NCBI RefSeq assembly: GCF_011806425.1
Contig: NZ_JAATOV010000001.1
Location: forward strand, 248,001-312,000
From: Thalassospira lucentensis
GTDB taxonomy: Bacteria > Pseudomonadota > Alphaproteobacteria > Rhodospirillales > Thalassospiraceae
DNA length: 64,000 bases
Direction: 5' to 3'
Part shown: positions 9,121-18,759 of the stretch, one piece after another
Position numbering within the stretch: position 1 is the first letter of the stretch
How the letters are laid out: each line of letters begins with the position of its first letter
The notes under the pieces: model-generated
What the model was told of the DNA's origin: nothing
Databases searched by the model: none
The model's input: only the letters and a program-made list of their open reading frames with translations
Position numbers and translations under genes: made by a program

Positions 9121-9930
9121 TCAGGCCACCTGCTCGTCATCGTCTGTGTCGTCGTCTTCTTCGCCGAGATAGGCTTTTTTGACGTGCTTGTTGGCCATCA
9201 CTTCATCGGGCAGGCCTTCGGCAATCTTGCGACCGAAATCAAGAACCATCACACGGTTGGAGATATCCATCACAACCCCCATGTCATGTTCGATCATCAC
9301 GACCGTCATGCCCCACTCTTCGTTGAGGTCGATGATAAACCGCGCCATGTCCTCTTTTTCTTCAAGGTTCATGCCGGCCATCGGCTCATCGAGCAGAATC
9401 AGATCAGGACGCAGTGCGACCGCGCGTGCCAATTCGACACGCTTGCGCAAACCATATGACAGCGTGCCAGCAGTTGCCTTGCGGATATGGGAAATCTCAA
9501 GAAAATCAATGACGTCTTCGCAGAAACGACGGTGTTCAAGCTCTTCCTTCTGAGCGCCGCCAAACCAATAAAGCGGCCCGTTAAAAACATTATTTTTCAA
9601 AAGGTGGTGGCGCCCGACCATGATGTTATCAAGCACATTCATGTGCCCAAAAAGCGCCAGGTTCTGAAAGGTTCGACCGATGCCAAGCTCTGCGCGGTCA
9701 TTTGGCTTAAGCCCGGTAACATCCTGCCCCTTAAACGATACTGTGCCCGATGTCGGCGTATAACGCCCCGATACACAGTTAAGCATCGATGTCTTACCGG
9801 CACCGTTTGGACCAATAATCGAAAAAAGCTCGCCTGGCTGGACGGAAAAGCTGACGTCGCTAAGCGCACGCACACCGCCAAACACAAGCGACACGTCGCT
9901 GATCTGCAAAATGGGACCTTGTGACGTCAT
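9121..9930 (-). CDS. ABC transporter ATP-binding protein, LivG type
   Basis: ATPase subunit of the HAAT importer, 269 aa. Seen: Walker A IGPNGAGKTSML, signature LSYGLRKRVELARAV, Walker B LILLDEPMAGMNLEE, and the LivG-typical MIEHDMGVVMDISNRVMVLDFG near the end, followed by an acidic tail (DDDTDDDEQVA). The ATG at 9930 has AGGGAGGAT upstream; an in-frame ATG at 10116 would add 62 residues of unrelated sequence and is rejected. It is the first gene of the seven-gene operon. Confidence 0.93.
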   Translation of the reverse strand: MTSQGPILQISDVSLVFGGVRALSDVSFSVQPGELFSIIGPNGAGKTSMLNCVSGRYTPTSGTVSFKGQDVTGLKPNDRAELGIGRTFQNLALFGHMNVLDNIMVGRHHLLKNNVFNGPLYWFGGAQKEELEHRRFCEDVIDFLEISHIRKATAGTLSYGLRKRVELARAVALRPDLILLDEPMAGMNLEEKEDMARFIIDLNEEWGMTVVMIEHDMGVVMDISNRVMVLDFGRKIAEGLPDEVMANKHVKKAYLGEEDDDTDDDEQVA

Positions 9931-10097
9931 AACGTCGCTTATCCTCCCTGACTTGGACCGCAAATACCGCAGAACCGCATTCCCGGTTCGTGTCGGTTGA
10001 TATTGCACGCCGCTTTTCAGTTTCCCTGATGATGTGTCGGATTTTTTATATGACCCTGACCTTACGGAAACCGGGCCTGACACATTTAATAAGCATT

Positions 10098-10126
10098 TAA
10101 GTACCAATTTCAGCATATTGCGTCAA
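10098..10126 (-). promoter_or_regulatory. Candidate sigma-70 promoter for the importer operon
   Basis: Minus-strand TTGACG (10126-10121), a 17-nt spacer, then TACTTA (10103-10098). The -35 is good and the -10 poor. It is about 170 bp ahead of the LivG-type start codon. Sequence match only. Confidence 0.3.
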
Positions 10127-10660
10127 TGCAATGATCCACAAGGGATTGACGCTTTTTCACAAATTCGCACCGCACAATTTAAAGACTAACTTTAAACATG
10201 CCCCATCGACCTATGATTACGTAACGTTATTTACATATTGGGCGTTCGCAGACACACGGCACATCACCGCAACGCAAAAAACTTTACACATCCTGCAGCG
10301 CACAATTTTAAGTTTATCTTTTGGGAAAAACCGTCAAATTGCGCAGCAACCAGACAGACAAAACCCATCCGATTCGCCGGGCATCTGATCACATTACAAT
10401 CTCGACTAAGCTGACAGTCCAGGCTTGGTAAGGACATCAGTCCGAACCCTGTCGCCACGCATTTCGTCAAATAGACTCGGCACTTTCAAATTGCGCATTG
10501 AAAGGCGAATTGACGAACCACATATCTACTTTTGGTTTTTCAACACTTGTTGTGCTTTGCCAATATGCTGCAATCAGGGCATTTTCCCGAATACCCCTTT
10601 TCCGGGTCTGGACTTTCGAAGGGAATTGTGGTGTAACCCCGGTGCACATTCATATGTAGC

Positions 10661-10734
10661 CGTGACCCGCGTCACGAGATACAGATAGCCCACCGCTCGG
10701 CGCTCCGACGGTCGGGGTGTCTTGTCACGACAAG
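10661..10734 (+). promoter_or_regulatory. Three inverted repeats in the acnA leader
   Basis: Three perfect dyads lie in 74 bp ahead of acnA: CGTGAC-CCGC-GTCACG (10661-10676), CCGAC-G-GTCGG (10705-10715) and CTTGTC-AC-GACAAG (10721-10734). The last ends 28 bp before the start codon, so it may lie in the 5' untranslated mRNA. They could be operators or RNA hairpins controlling aconitase; the regulator is unknown. Confidence 0.45.
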
Positions 10735-10762
10735 CCCTTTTAACCACCTTGAGGAGGGTCTG

Positions 10763-13450
10763 ATGTCCATTTGTGGCAAAGACAACCTGAAAACGCGCCG
10801 CACGCTGAAAGTCGGGGACAAATCTTTCGACTATTACAGCCTGAAAGCTGCTTCCGAAAAAATCGGCGACGTTTCTAAACTTCCCTTCACGCTGAAGGTC
10901 GTTCTTGAGAACCTTCTGCGTTTCGAAGACGATTTCACAGTTAAGTCCGACGACGTCAAAGCCGTTGTAGACTGGCTCAAAGATCGCAAAAGCGACCACG
11001 AAATCAACTATCGTCCGGCCCGCGTCCTGATGCAGGACTTCACGGGTGTTCCGGCTGTTGTTGACCTTGCCGCGATGCGCGATGCCGTTGTCAACATGGG
11101 CGGCGACGCCCAGAAGGTGAACCCGCTTTCACCCGTTGACCTCGTCATTGACCACTCGGTCATGATTGACTTCTTTGGCACCGATGATGCCCTTGAAAAA
11201 AACATGGAAGTCGAGTTCGAACGTAACGGCGAACGTTATGGCTTCCTGCGTTGGGGCCAGAACGCGTTCAACAACTTCCGCATCGTCCCGCCGGGCGCAG
11301 GTATCTGCCACCAGGTTAACGTCGAGCATCTCGCAAAGGTCGTTTGGACTGGCGAAGACGCAGACGGCAAAACCGTTGCATATCCTGATACGCTGGTTGG
11401 TACCGATTCACACACCACCATGGTCAACGGCCTTGCCGTTCTTGGTTGGGGTGTTGGCGGTCTTGAGGCCGAAGCTGCAATGCTCGGTCAGCCGATCTCG
11501 ATGCTGATCCCGGAAGTTGTCGGCTTTAAGCTGACCGGTTCCATGAAAGAAGGCATCACCGCAACTGACCTTGTTCTGCGTGTCGTTCAGATGCTGCGTG
11601 AAAAAGGCGTTGTTGGTAAATTCGTCGAATTCTATGGCGATGCCCTTGCCCACATGAGCCTCCCGGACCGTGCGACCATTGGTAACATGGCACCGGAATA
11701 CGGCGCGACCTGTGGCTTCTTCCCGATTGACGAAGAAACGCTTAACTACATGCGTTCGACCGGTCGTGACGAAGACCAGATTGCCCTTGTCGAAGCATAT
11801 GCCAAAGAACAGGGCATGTGGGGCGACCCGGCACATGAAGCTGAATACACCGCAACGCTTGAGCTGGACATTTCAACTGTCGAGCCGGCCCTTTCGGGTC
11901 CGAAGCGTCCGCAGGACCGTGTTCTGCTGAAAGAAGCCGTATCAAGCTTCAACAACACCTTTGCTGAAATGGCACCGGGTGTTGATGCTGATCGTTCTGT
12001 CCCGGTTTCGAATGAAAACTTCGAAATGAAAGACGGTAACGTCGTTATCGCCGCGATCACCTCGTGCACCAACACCTCAAACCCGAGTGTGTTGATCGCC
12101 GCAGGTCTTTTGGCGAAAAAAGCTGTTGAACTTGGCCTGACCAGCAAGCCGTGGGTGAAAACCTCACTCGCACCGGGCTCTTTGGTTGTTGCCGATTATC
12201 TCGAAAAAGCTGGCCTTCAGGATTATCTGGATCAGCTTGGCTTTAACATTGCCGGTTTCGGTTGCACCACCTGTATTGGTAACTCTGGTCCGCTCGCGGA
12301 TCCGATTGCCGGTGCGATTGAAGACAAAGACATGCTGGTAACGGCTGTCCTGTCTGGTAACCGTAACTTTGAAGGTCGTATCAGCCCGCACGTTAAGGCA
12401 AACTACCTTGCCTCTCCGCCGCTGGTTGTTGCCTATGCCCTTGCAGGTAACCTCAAAGTCGATCTGGACAAAGATCCGCTTGGTACCGACAAAGATGGCA
12501 ACGATGTCTATATGAAAGACATCTGGCCGACCAACAAAGAGATCGCGGACACCATTGCATCCTCGATCTCGGCTGCGATGTACAAAGATCGTTATGACAA
12601 CATCTTTGCCGGTCCGAAACCATGGCAGAACATCCAGGTTACCGAAGGCGAAACGTTCAAGTGGGACAACAAATCCACTTACGTTCAGAACCCGCCTTAC
12701 TTCGTCGACATGGCGAAGGAACCTGGTGAATTCTCCGAAGTTCATGGCGCACGTCCGCTTCTGATCCTTGCTGACTCCGTCACGACCGACCACATTTCAC
12801 CGGCCGGCTCGATCAAGGAAGAAAGCCCGGCAGGCGAATACCTTAAGGAACACGGCGTCGCTGTTCGCGACTTCAACTCCTATGGTGCACGTCGTGGTAA
12901 CCACGAAGTCATGATGCGCGGCACCTTTGCCAACATTCGTATCCGCAACGAAATGGCACCGGGCACCGAAGGTGGTGTTTCGGTTCATTATCCGTCCGGC
13001 GAACAGGGTTGGGTCTATGACGTAGCAATGCGTTATCAGGCCGAAGGCACCCCGCTTGTGATTGTTGCTGGTAAAGAATACGGCACCGGTTCGTCGCGTG
13101 ACTGGGCAGCAAAAGGCACCAACCTGCTTGGCGTCAAAGCTGTGATCGCGGAAAGCTTCGAGCGTATCCACCGCACCAACTTGGTCTGCATGGGCGTTCT
13201 GCCGCTGCAGTTCAAAAACGGTGAAGGTCGTGCGACCTACAAGCTTGATGGTTCGGAAACCTTTGACGTTCTGGGTATTGCCGATGGCATCACCCCGCAA
13301 CAGGACGTTACGGTTCGCATCACGCGCAAAGATGGCAGCACCGAAGAGTGCACCGCCACCTGCCGTATCGATACCGAGAACGAAGTTCTCTACTACCAGA
13401 ACGGCGGCATCTTGCAGTTCGTTCTGCGTAACATGATCAAAGCGGCCTGA
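10763..13450 (+). CDS. acnA: Aconitate hydratase A
   Basis: TCA-cycle enzyme that isomerises citrate to isocitrate through a [4Fe-4S] cluster, 895 aa, the usual length of AcnA/IRP-type aconitases. Cluster ligands are seen at Cys435 ([11 protein letters not shown]) and Cys501/Cys504 ([14 protein letters not shown]). Other signatures are [22 protein letters not shown] in the N-terminal half and the C-terminal swivel domain [33 protein letters not shown]. The start codon follows GAGGAGGGTCTG, a strong ribosome binding site. It is monocistronic, closed by a terminator at 13486. A role as an RNA-binding regulator under iron stress is known for the family but not shown here. Confidence 0.98.
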   Translation: MSICGKDNLKTRRTLKVGDKSFDYYSLKAASEKIGDVSKLPFTLKVVLENLLRFEDDFTVKSDDVKAVVDWLKDRKSDHEINYRPARVLMQDFTGVPAVVDLAAMRDAVVNMGGDAQKVNPLSPVDLVIDHSVMIDFFGTDDALEKNMEVEFERNGERYGFLRWGQNAFNNFRIVPPGAGICHQVNVEHLAKVVWTGEDADGKTVAYPDTLVGTDSHTTMVNGLAVLGWGVGGLEAEAAMLGQPISMLIPEVVGFKLTGSMKEGITATDLVLRVVQMLREKGVVGKFVEFYGDALAHMSLPDRATIGNMAPEYGATCGFFPIDEETLNYMRSTGRDEDQIALVEAYAKEQGMWGDPAHEAEYTATLELDISTVEPALSGPKRPQDRVLLKEAVSSFNNTFAEMAPGVDADRSVPVSNENFEMKDGNVVIAAITSCTNTSNPSVLIAAGLLAKKAVELGLTSKPWVKTSLAPGSLVVADYLEKAGLQDYLDQLGFNIAGFGCTTCIGNSGPLADPIAGAIEDKDMLVTAVLSGNRNFEGRISPHVKANYLASPPLVVAYALAGNLKVDLDKDPLGTDKDGNDVYMKDIWPTNKEIADTIASSISAAMYKDRYDNIFAGPKPWQNIQVTEGETFKWDNKSTYVQNPPYFVDMAKEPGEFSEVHGARPLLILADSVTTDHISPAGSIKEESPAGEYLKEHGVAVRDFNSYGARRGNHEVMMRGTFANIRIRNEMAPGTEGGVSVHYPSGEQGWVYDVAMRYQAEGTPLVIVAGKEYGTGSSRDWAAKGTNLLGVKAVIAESFERIHRTNLVCMGVLPLQFKNGEGRATYKLDGSETFDVLGIADGITPQQDVTVRITRKDGSTEECTATCRIDTENEVLYYQNGGILQFVLRNMIKAA

Positions 13451-13485
13451 TTTCCGATTCGGAAATCATCTGCTTGATGACTTTT

Positions 13486-13521
13486 CACCCCGTCGGGCAA
13501 CCGGCGGGGTGATTTTATTTT
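13486..13521 (+). terminator. Rho-independent terminator of acnA
   Basis: 11-bp stem with one G-U pair (CACCCCGTCGG, GCAA loop, CCGGCGGGGTG) followed by ATTTTATTTT. A smaller hairpin (GATTTCCG-ATT-CGGAAATC, 13449-13467) overlaps the acnA stop codon just before it. Confidence 0.85.
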
Positions 13522-13619
13522 GCCGACCTTTCATTGGTTCAAAATCATTGCCACATGAAGTTTGATCCATAACAATTCTTAGGAACAGCTAGTCTGATAG
13601 GCAGTGAAAGAAGATTGAA

Positions 13620-16226
13620 TTGGCCACCACATCACAGCCCGACGAAAACGAAGCACGTTTACAGGTTCGAATGATACGCCCCACCTCTGACGATGGACCA
13701 AACAGTGGTCGAACGGTCGGCACCCTGTCGCCCGGTAAGGTTCTGACGTGCGCCCCAGACTTGCCACTTGGCAAGGCGATCGCGCATATGAGGAAAAGCA
13801 ATTGCAGTTCAATTGTTGTGGTGTCGTCGCATAAACCCATCGGGATCATCACCGAAAAAGACGTCTTATCCCTGCCCGCAGACAGCCATTCTGCCCTGAA
13901 TGCGCCGATCGAAAATCACATGTCCAAACCGGTACATACCATTTCGGTCCATGCCAGCCAGCAGGCAGCAATCGTGCGTATGCGCGACTTGAATGTGCGC
14001 CATCTGGCAACCGTTGATGAGCAGAACCATTTGGCGGGTATCATCAGCCAAACCGACCTGATCCGACAGGTTGCTGTCAGTAAATCGCTTAATTCCAATG
14101 ACGTTGAAACCGCTGTGCGGCGCTCGACGCTGTTTGTTGATGCAGGCATATCTGTCAGCGACTTACGGCTGAAAATGCATTCGGAAAAATGCGACAACGC
14201 CATTGTCACCGGTTTTGACCGCGACCTTCCCGCGGCCGAGCAAACCGGGATCATTACCGAACGCGATATTCTGCGCTATCTGGTGGACGGAAACGAACAT
14301 CAAAGTGCTGGCGATATTGCCACACGTCCGGTGACCATGGTCAATCATGCCATAAACCTGAATGACGCACGCGATATTATGATGCGCGCCAATATCCGTC
14401 ATCTTGTTGTGCATAACCGCCACAAAGAAGTCATTGGCGTTCTGTCGTTCGCCGATTTGCTGCATTTCATTGAACAGGACTATTTCGCACAGCTGCGCAG
14501 CTTGAACGAAGACAACAACAGCGACGTCGCAAATGCCAAGCGGTCCCTGTTGCTGGCTCATAAGCTTATTGAAACCTCACCAGACTGCGTGATGGTTTGT
14601 AATGCGCGCGGCGATATCGAGGCCGTCAATCCTGCCTTCACTCGTGTCACCGGCTATCAGGCCGAAGAAGTGATTGGCAAGAACCCGCGTATTTTACAAT
14701 CGGGCCGCCAAAACAAGGCGTTTTATGACGCCATGTGGGGCGAAGTCATGCGCACCGGAAACTGGGAAGGCGAGATTTGGAACCGCCGCAAATCGGGCGA
14801 AATTTATCCCGAATGGTTGTCGATCATGGCAATCCGCGATTCCGATGGCATCACCAGCCACTATGCCGCGATCTTTACCGACATCAGCGGGCGCGAGAAA
14901 AATCGCGAAAATATCCGGCGCTTGGCCCATACGGATGAATTGACCGGCATGCCCAACCGCCGCCGGTTTGCCGAACTTCTATCGCATCATATCGGACGTG
15001 CGCGCCAGCAGGGCACGCGCCTTACGGTGATCATGCTTGATATTGATAACTTCCAACGCGTCAACAGCGCGCTTAGCCATAATGACGGCGATGATGTTCT
15101 GATTGAAGTTGGTCGTCGCATCACCCGCGAACTTGGCCAAGACGCCGTAGTCGCGCGTGTCGGTGCCGATGAATACGCCGCCATTTTACCCGACGTTCAA
15201 ACCGATCATGACGCACGCAAGGCATCTGATACTTTGCTCGGCCGTTTACGCGAACCTTACATGACCCGAAAGGGTACAGAACTTTATCTGTCGGCAAGTA
15301 TCGGCATCGCCTGCTTCCCCGAAGACGCCCACGACACCAGCATGCTTCTGCGTAACGCGGAACTTGCGATGATGGAGGCCAAGGAAGAAGGCCGAAACCG
15401 TGCCCTCAAATACCGCCAGGCACTTGAATCCCAAAACGGTGCCGAACTCGAACTTGAAACCGCGTTCCGCCAAGCCCTTGATAATCAGGAACTACATTTA
15501 GTTTATCAGCCACAATTCGATGCCCGCACCCAAGAGCTTTGCGGTGTAGAGGCCTTGGCAAGATGGACACGCCCCGATGGCACCGTCATTCCGCCATCGA
15601 CATTTATCCCGATGGCCGAAAACATCGGTGCGATTGATGATCTGGGCCGGTGGGTGATGCGCACCGCATGCCGCCAATTGATAAACTGGCGCGCTGAGGG
15701 ACTGCTTAATTTGCGTGTGGCCATCAACGTGTCGGTTCAGCAGTTCTATGGTGCTGTTGATTTCGCCGAACAGCTTCGCACCATTTTGCTCGACAAAGGT
15801 ATTGCCGCGGATCGCCTTGAAATCGAAGTCACCGAAAGCCTGTTCATGCGCAATATTGATGATATGCGAATCAAGCTTCAGCGCGTGCGTGATCTTGGCG
15901 TCAATATCTCACTCGACGATTTTGGGACTGGTTTCTCAAACCTTAGCTACCTGCGCACCCTGCCGTTTGACACGCTTAAGCTTGATCGTAGCTTTGTGAT
16001 CGATATCGATAACGGCGAAGATGGCCAGGCCCTAGCGTTGTCGATCCTTAAAATGGCGCAAAACCTTGGTAAAACCTGCGTTGCTGAGGGGGTCGAAAAC
16101 CATCATCAACTGGCCTTCCTGCGTAATGCCGGTTGTGATTTGATCCAAGGATATCTTCTGGGCAAGCCAATGCCAGCTGATGACATCACGGCCATCGCCA
16201 AACAACAGCAATCCTTGGCCATTTAA
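13620..16226 (+). CDS. CBS-PAS-GGDEF-EAL signalling protein
   Basis: Cytoplasmic cyclic-di-GMP turnover protein, 868 aa. Domains in order: four CBS repeats (about residues 33-90, 98-160, 170-230, 235-292), PAS (about 310-420), GGDEF (about 430-590) and EAL (about 605-860). The GGDEF signature is degenerate: RVGADEY replaces RxGGDEF. The EAL domain looks intact: VEALARW near residue 640, EIEVTES, SLDDFGTGFSNL and KTCVAEGVEN. It is therefore more likely a phosphodiesterase than a cyclase, tuned by adenylate-type ligands at the CBS pairs; this is inference. The start is TTG at 13620, with GAAAGAAG about eight bases upstream; the next ATG (13671) lacks a ribosome binding site. No transmembrane segment is seen. 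Confidence 0.92.
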   Translation: MATTSQPDENEARLQVRMIRPTSDDGPNSGRTVGTLSPGKVLTCAPDLPLGKAIAHMRKSNCSSIVVVSSHKPIGIITEKDVLSLPADSHSALNAPIENHMSKPVHTISVHASQQAAIVRMRDLNVRHLATVDEQNHLAGIISQTDLIRQVAVSKSLNSNDVETAVRRSTLFVDAGISVSDLRLKMHSEKCDNAIVTGFDRDLPAAEQTGIITERDILRYLVDGNEHQSAGDIATRPVTMVNHAINLNDARDIMMRANIRHLVVHNRHKEVIGVLSFADLLHFIEQDYFAQLRSLNEDNNSDVANAKRSLLLAHKLIETSPDCVMVCNARGDIEAVNPAFTRVTGYQAEEVIGKNPRILQSGRQNKAFYDAMWGEVMRTGNWEGEIWNRRKSGEIYPEWLSIMAIRDSDGITSHYAAIFTDISGREKNRENIRRLAHTDELTGMPNRRRFAELLSHHIGRARQQGTRLTVIMLDIDNFQRVNSALSHNDGDDVLIEVGRRITRELGQDAVVARVGADEYAAILPDVQTDHDARKASDTLLGRLREPYMTRKGTELYLSASIGIACFPEDAHDTSMLLRNAELAMMEAKEEGRNRALKYRQALESQNGAELELETAFRQALDNQELHLVYQPQFDARTQELCGVEALARWTRPDGTVIPPSTFIPMAENIGAIDDLGRWVMRTACRQLINWRAEGLLNLRVAINVSVQQFYGAVDFAEQLRTILLDKGIAADRLEIEVTESLFMRNIDDMRIKLQRVRDLGVNISLDDFGTGFSNLSYLRTLPFDTLKLDRSFVIDIDNGEDGQALALSILKMAQNLGKTCVAEGVENHHQLAFLRNAGCDLIQGYLLGKPMPADDITAIAKQQQSLAI

Positions 16227-16330
16227 GAACACGGCGTTTCACGCTTTGGCCTTCACCACAGGCCCCGTTCAATAAATGCTCAAGGCCTTGTGATTTGGGG
16301 ATGTGCCATGCTTTCGGGCATCATGCGGGT

Positions 16331-17074
16331 ATGAACATGATCCGTGCCCTTATCCTTACGCTGCCTCTTGTCCTTTTGGGATTTTCGAACGCCGCCACGG
16401 CGGATGATGGCGTGCGGCCCCGCGCCGTGGTCGAGCTTTACACATCAGAAGGATGCAGCTCCTGCCCGCCAGCGGACGCTGCTTTGCATACCGTAAATCA
16501 GGACCGCCGCGATCTTTTGGTGCTGTCATATCATGTGGATTATTGGAACTATCTGGGTTGGACGGACCCATTTTCCAGCGCCATGTTTACCGACCGCCAG
16601 CATGCCTATGCCCAGCATATGCGCGAAAGATACGTTTATACGCCGCAAATCATCATCAACGGTCATCACGTCGTAAAATCCCCCGACCAGCAAACGATTA
16701 AAGTCGCCAGCAACCAAATTGCACCCTTGCAAGACATCGTCGATTTGACCCTCGCCCCACGGGATAAAAACCACCCTGCCCGCGGCACCATAAAACTTCG
16801 CACGCTTAACCATACAAAGAACGCCAACGGGTTAAAACTTTGGCTGGTTGGGTTTGATGACGAACGTGCCCGTGATGTCCGATCCGGCGAAAATGCTGGT
16901 CGGCGTCTGGTGCATGCCAATGTGGTTCGTGAAATGATCGATCTGGGAACTTGGAACGGCACGGCCGATCAGCGGAATTTCACCATGCCATCGCCCTGCG
17001 ATGGCGGCGTAGCGGTTTTAGTTCAAGATGGATCAGGTGGTCCGATCATCGCCGCCTCGATGGTGCAGTTCTGA
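16331..17074 (+). CDS. DUF1223 secreted thioredoxin-like protein
   Basis: Exported protein of the DUF1223 family, 247 aa, with a signal peptide (MNMIRALILTLPLVLLGFSNAATA). Just after the mature N-terminus comes VVELYTSEGCSSCPPADAAL, with a CxxC pair around residues 42-45 in a thioredoxin-like fold; YVYTPQIIINGHHVV matches the cis-proline region. The molecular function of DUF1223 is not established; a periplasmic thiol role is plausible next to the ccm operon, but this is inference. The ATG at 16331 is chosen because it begins the signal peptide; 16295 would add 12 residues. Confidence 0.85.
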   Translation: MNMIRALILTLPLVLLGFSNAATADDGVRPRAVVELYTSEGCSSCPPADAALHTVNQDRRDLLVLSYHVDYWNYLGWTDPFSSAMFTDRQHAYAQHMRERYVYTPQIIINGHHVVKSPDQQTIKVASNQIAPLQDIVDLTLAPRDKNHPARGTIKLRTLNHTKNANGLKLWLVGFDDERARDVRSGENAGRRLVHANVVREMIDLGTWNGTADQRNFTMPSPCDGGVAVLVQDGSGGPIIAASMVQF

Positions 17075-17093
17075 CCTCGCAAACATGCACAGC

Positions 17094-17130
17094 ACACGCC
17101 CTTTCGGCGTGTTGAAATCTTTCTTTCCTG
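17094..17130 (+). terminator. Weak terminator-like hairpin after the DUF1223 gene
   Basis: 7-bp perfect stem ACACGCC-CTTTC-GGCGTGT (17094-17112) followed by an interrupted pyrimidine tract (TGAAATCTTTCTTTCCTG). The U-run is poor, so function is uncertain. Confidence 0.4.
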
Positions 17131-17266
17131 CCAAACCCAACTCTCTCTTTTGATTGATTTGAAACAATGCCATTGGTTTCAATGTCGGTTAAAGCATGAA
17201 CATTAAGTGCGAACGCGTTATAGAATGACGTGACGCAATGCGATTTTCGATAATAGAACGGGTTAC

Positions 17267-18013
17267 ATGGCAGTTTTTAGCGGTTCTGATCTGACCTGCC
17301 TTCGTGGAGAGCGACTGGTTTTTGGCGGCCTATCCTTTGCCGCCAATCCGGGCGACGCGATCATGCTGCGCGGGCGCAACGGCGCTGGTAAATCAAGCTT
17401 GCTGCGCTTGATGGCCGGGTTGCTCGTACCGCGATCAGGTATGATCACTTGGGATGGCGAGTCCATTCATAAGGACCGTGTGGGCCACAACGCCCGTCAG
17501 CAATATCTTGGTCATCAGGATGCAATAAAACCTGTCTTGTCGGTCCGCGATAATTTACGTCTTTGGGCGCAATTGCGCGGGGTAAAGGACATCGACGCGG
17601 CCATTGACACCGCACTTCACGCGCTTGAAATCCATCATCTTTCGCGTACCGCCGGTCGGTATCTTTCAAGTGGCCAAAAACGCCGCACGGCCTTGGCCCG
17701 CATTCTGATCGGTGAAACGCAGTTATGGCTTTTAGATGAGCCGACTGTCGGCCTTGACCGCGAAAGCTGTGCCGAACTGGCCCGCCTGATTGCCGATTTC
17801 CGTGCCAAGGGCGGCATTGTGATTTACTCCACCCATATCGACCTTGCCGTTGATGACCCGGCCCTGCTGGATCTTGATGAGTTTGCTATCCCAATGGTCG
17901 AATGGCTCCAAGATCAAGACGCGCATGAACAGGACGCTGATCCCGAGTATGACCTGGATACCGACGCACCGCAATTGGCCGTGCCTTCTGATCGCCAAGG
18001 AGCCGCGCAATGA
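17267..18013 (+). CDS. ccmA: Heme exporter ATP-binding protein CcmA
   Basis: ATPase of the CcmAB(C) complex, which drives release of holo-CcmE in system I cytochrome c maturation; 248 aa. Seen: Walker A RGRNGAGKSSLLRLMAGLL, signature YLSSGQKRRTALARIL, Walker B LWLLDEPTVGLD. The acidic C-terminal extension (EQDADPEYDLDTDAP) makes it longer than E. coli CcmA. It overlaps ccmB by 4 bp (ATGA), indicating translational coupling, and opens a nine-gene ccm operon. Confidence 0.95.
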   Translation: MAVFSGSDLTCLRGERLVFGGLSFAANPGDAIMLRGRNGAGKSSLLRLMAGLLVPRSGMITWDGESIHKDRVGHNARQQYLGHQDAIKPVLSVRDNLRLWAQLRGVKDIDAAIDTALHALEIHHLSRTAGRYLSSGQKRRTALARILIGETQLWLLDEPTVGLDRESCAELARLIADFRAKGGIVIYSTHIDLAVDDPALLDLDEFAIPMVEWLQDQDAHEQDADPEYDLDTDAPQLAVPSDRQGAAQ

Positions 18014-18675
18014 CCGGATTTTTCGCCATTTTGCAGCGTGACTTGCGGCTTGCCCTGCGTCAGGGGGCTGACTCCGTCATGGTGGTTGCCTTCTTTATCG
18101 TCACCACCACGCTTTTCCCGTTTGGGGTCGGCCCCGAAGCCAACATTCTGGCGCGCATTGCATCGGGTGTGATTTGGGTTTCCGCCCTTTTGGCGGCAAT
18201 GTTGTCGCTTGAACGTGTGTTTCAGACCGATTACGAAGACGGCACGCTTGAACTTCTGACCTTATCGCCGGTATCGCTTGAACTGGTTGTATTGGGAAAG
18301 GCCCTTGCCCACTGGCTGACAACCGGGTTGCCGCTTATTATCGCGGCCCCGCTGATGGCGGTGATGCTGAACATGGACCCGGCGGGCTTTGGCGTTTTGA
18401 TGGTTGCCATGCTGCTTGGCACCCCGGCCCTTAGTTTGATTGGCGCAATTGGTGCAGCCCTGATATTGGGCGCGCGACGCGGCGGGGTTTTGGTGTCCTT
18501 GCTGGTTTTACCGCTGTATATCCCGATTTTGATTTTCGGGGCTGGTGCGGTCGAAGCCGCATTGCTTGGTGTTTCCGCTGCTGCCCAGTTGCAAATCATG
18601 GGGGCGATTTTGCTGCTGGCCTTGGCGGCGACACCGTTTGCCACGGCCCATGCACTCCGCCAGGCCATGGAATAG
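18010..18675 (+). CDS. ccmB: Heme exporter membrane protein CcmB
   Basis: Inner-membrane subunit of the CcmABCD complex, 221 aa with six predicted helices. Family stretches seen are LERVFQTDYEDGTLELL, SPVSLELVVLGKALAHWL and MLLGTPALSLIGAIGAAL. The start overlaps the ccmA stop. Length and hydropathy match CcmB. The ccmC gene follows after 84 bp. Confidence 0.95.
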   Translation: MTGFFAILQRDLRLALRQGADSVMVVAFFIVTTTLFPFGVGPEANILARIASGVIWVSALLAAMLSLERVFQTDYEDGTLELLTLSPVSLELVVLGKALAHWLTTGLPLIIAAPLMAVMLNMDPAGFGVLMVAMLLGTPALSLIGAIGAALILGARRGGVLVSLLVLPLYIPILIFGAGAVEAALLGVSAAAQLQIMGAILLLALAATPFATAHALRQAME

Positions 18676-18759
18676 GTACTGGCGTCGATGGAACTATGCG
18701 CCTAAATAGACGACCAAACGAACGACTTCTGCGGCACGCCGCGCACCGGACGAGAGAAA

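Larger units (their letters stand above)
9931..10762. other. Intergenic regulatory region between the importer operon and acnA
   Basis: 832 bp without a convincing gene; short open frames here have no family resemblance or ribosome binding site. The central part (about 10,100-10,600) is clearly more AT-rich than the flanks. It must hold divergent promoters for the liv-type operon (minus) and acnA (plus). A candidate minus promoter and three dyads next to acnA are listed separately. Confidence 0.7.

Noticed and set aside
10131-10470. Short frames on both strands in the acnA upstream gap
   Set aside because: Low-quality sequence for a protein, no start signals; more likely promoter DNA.
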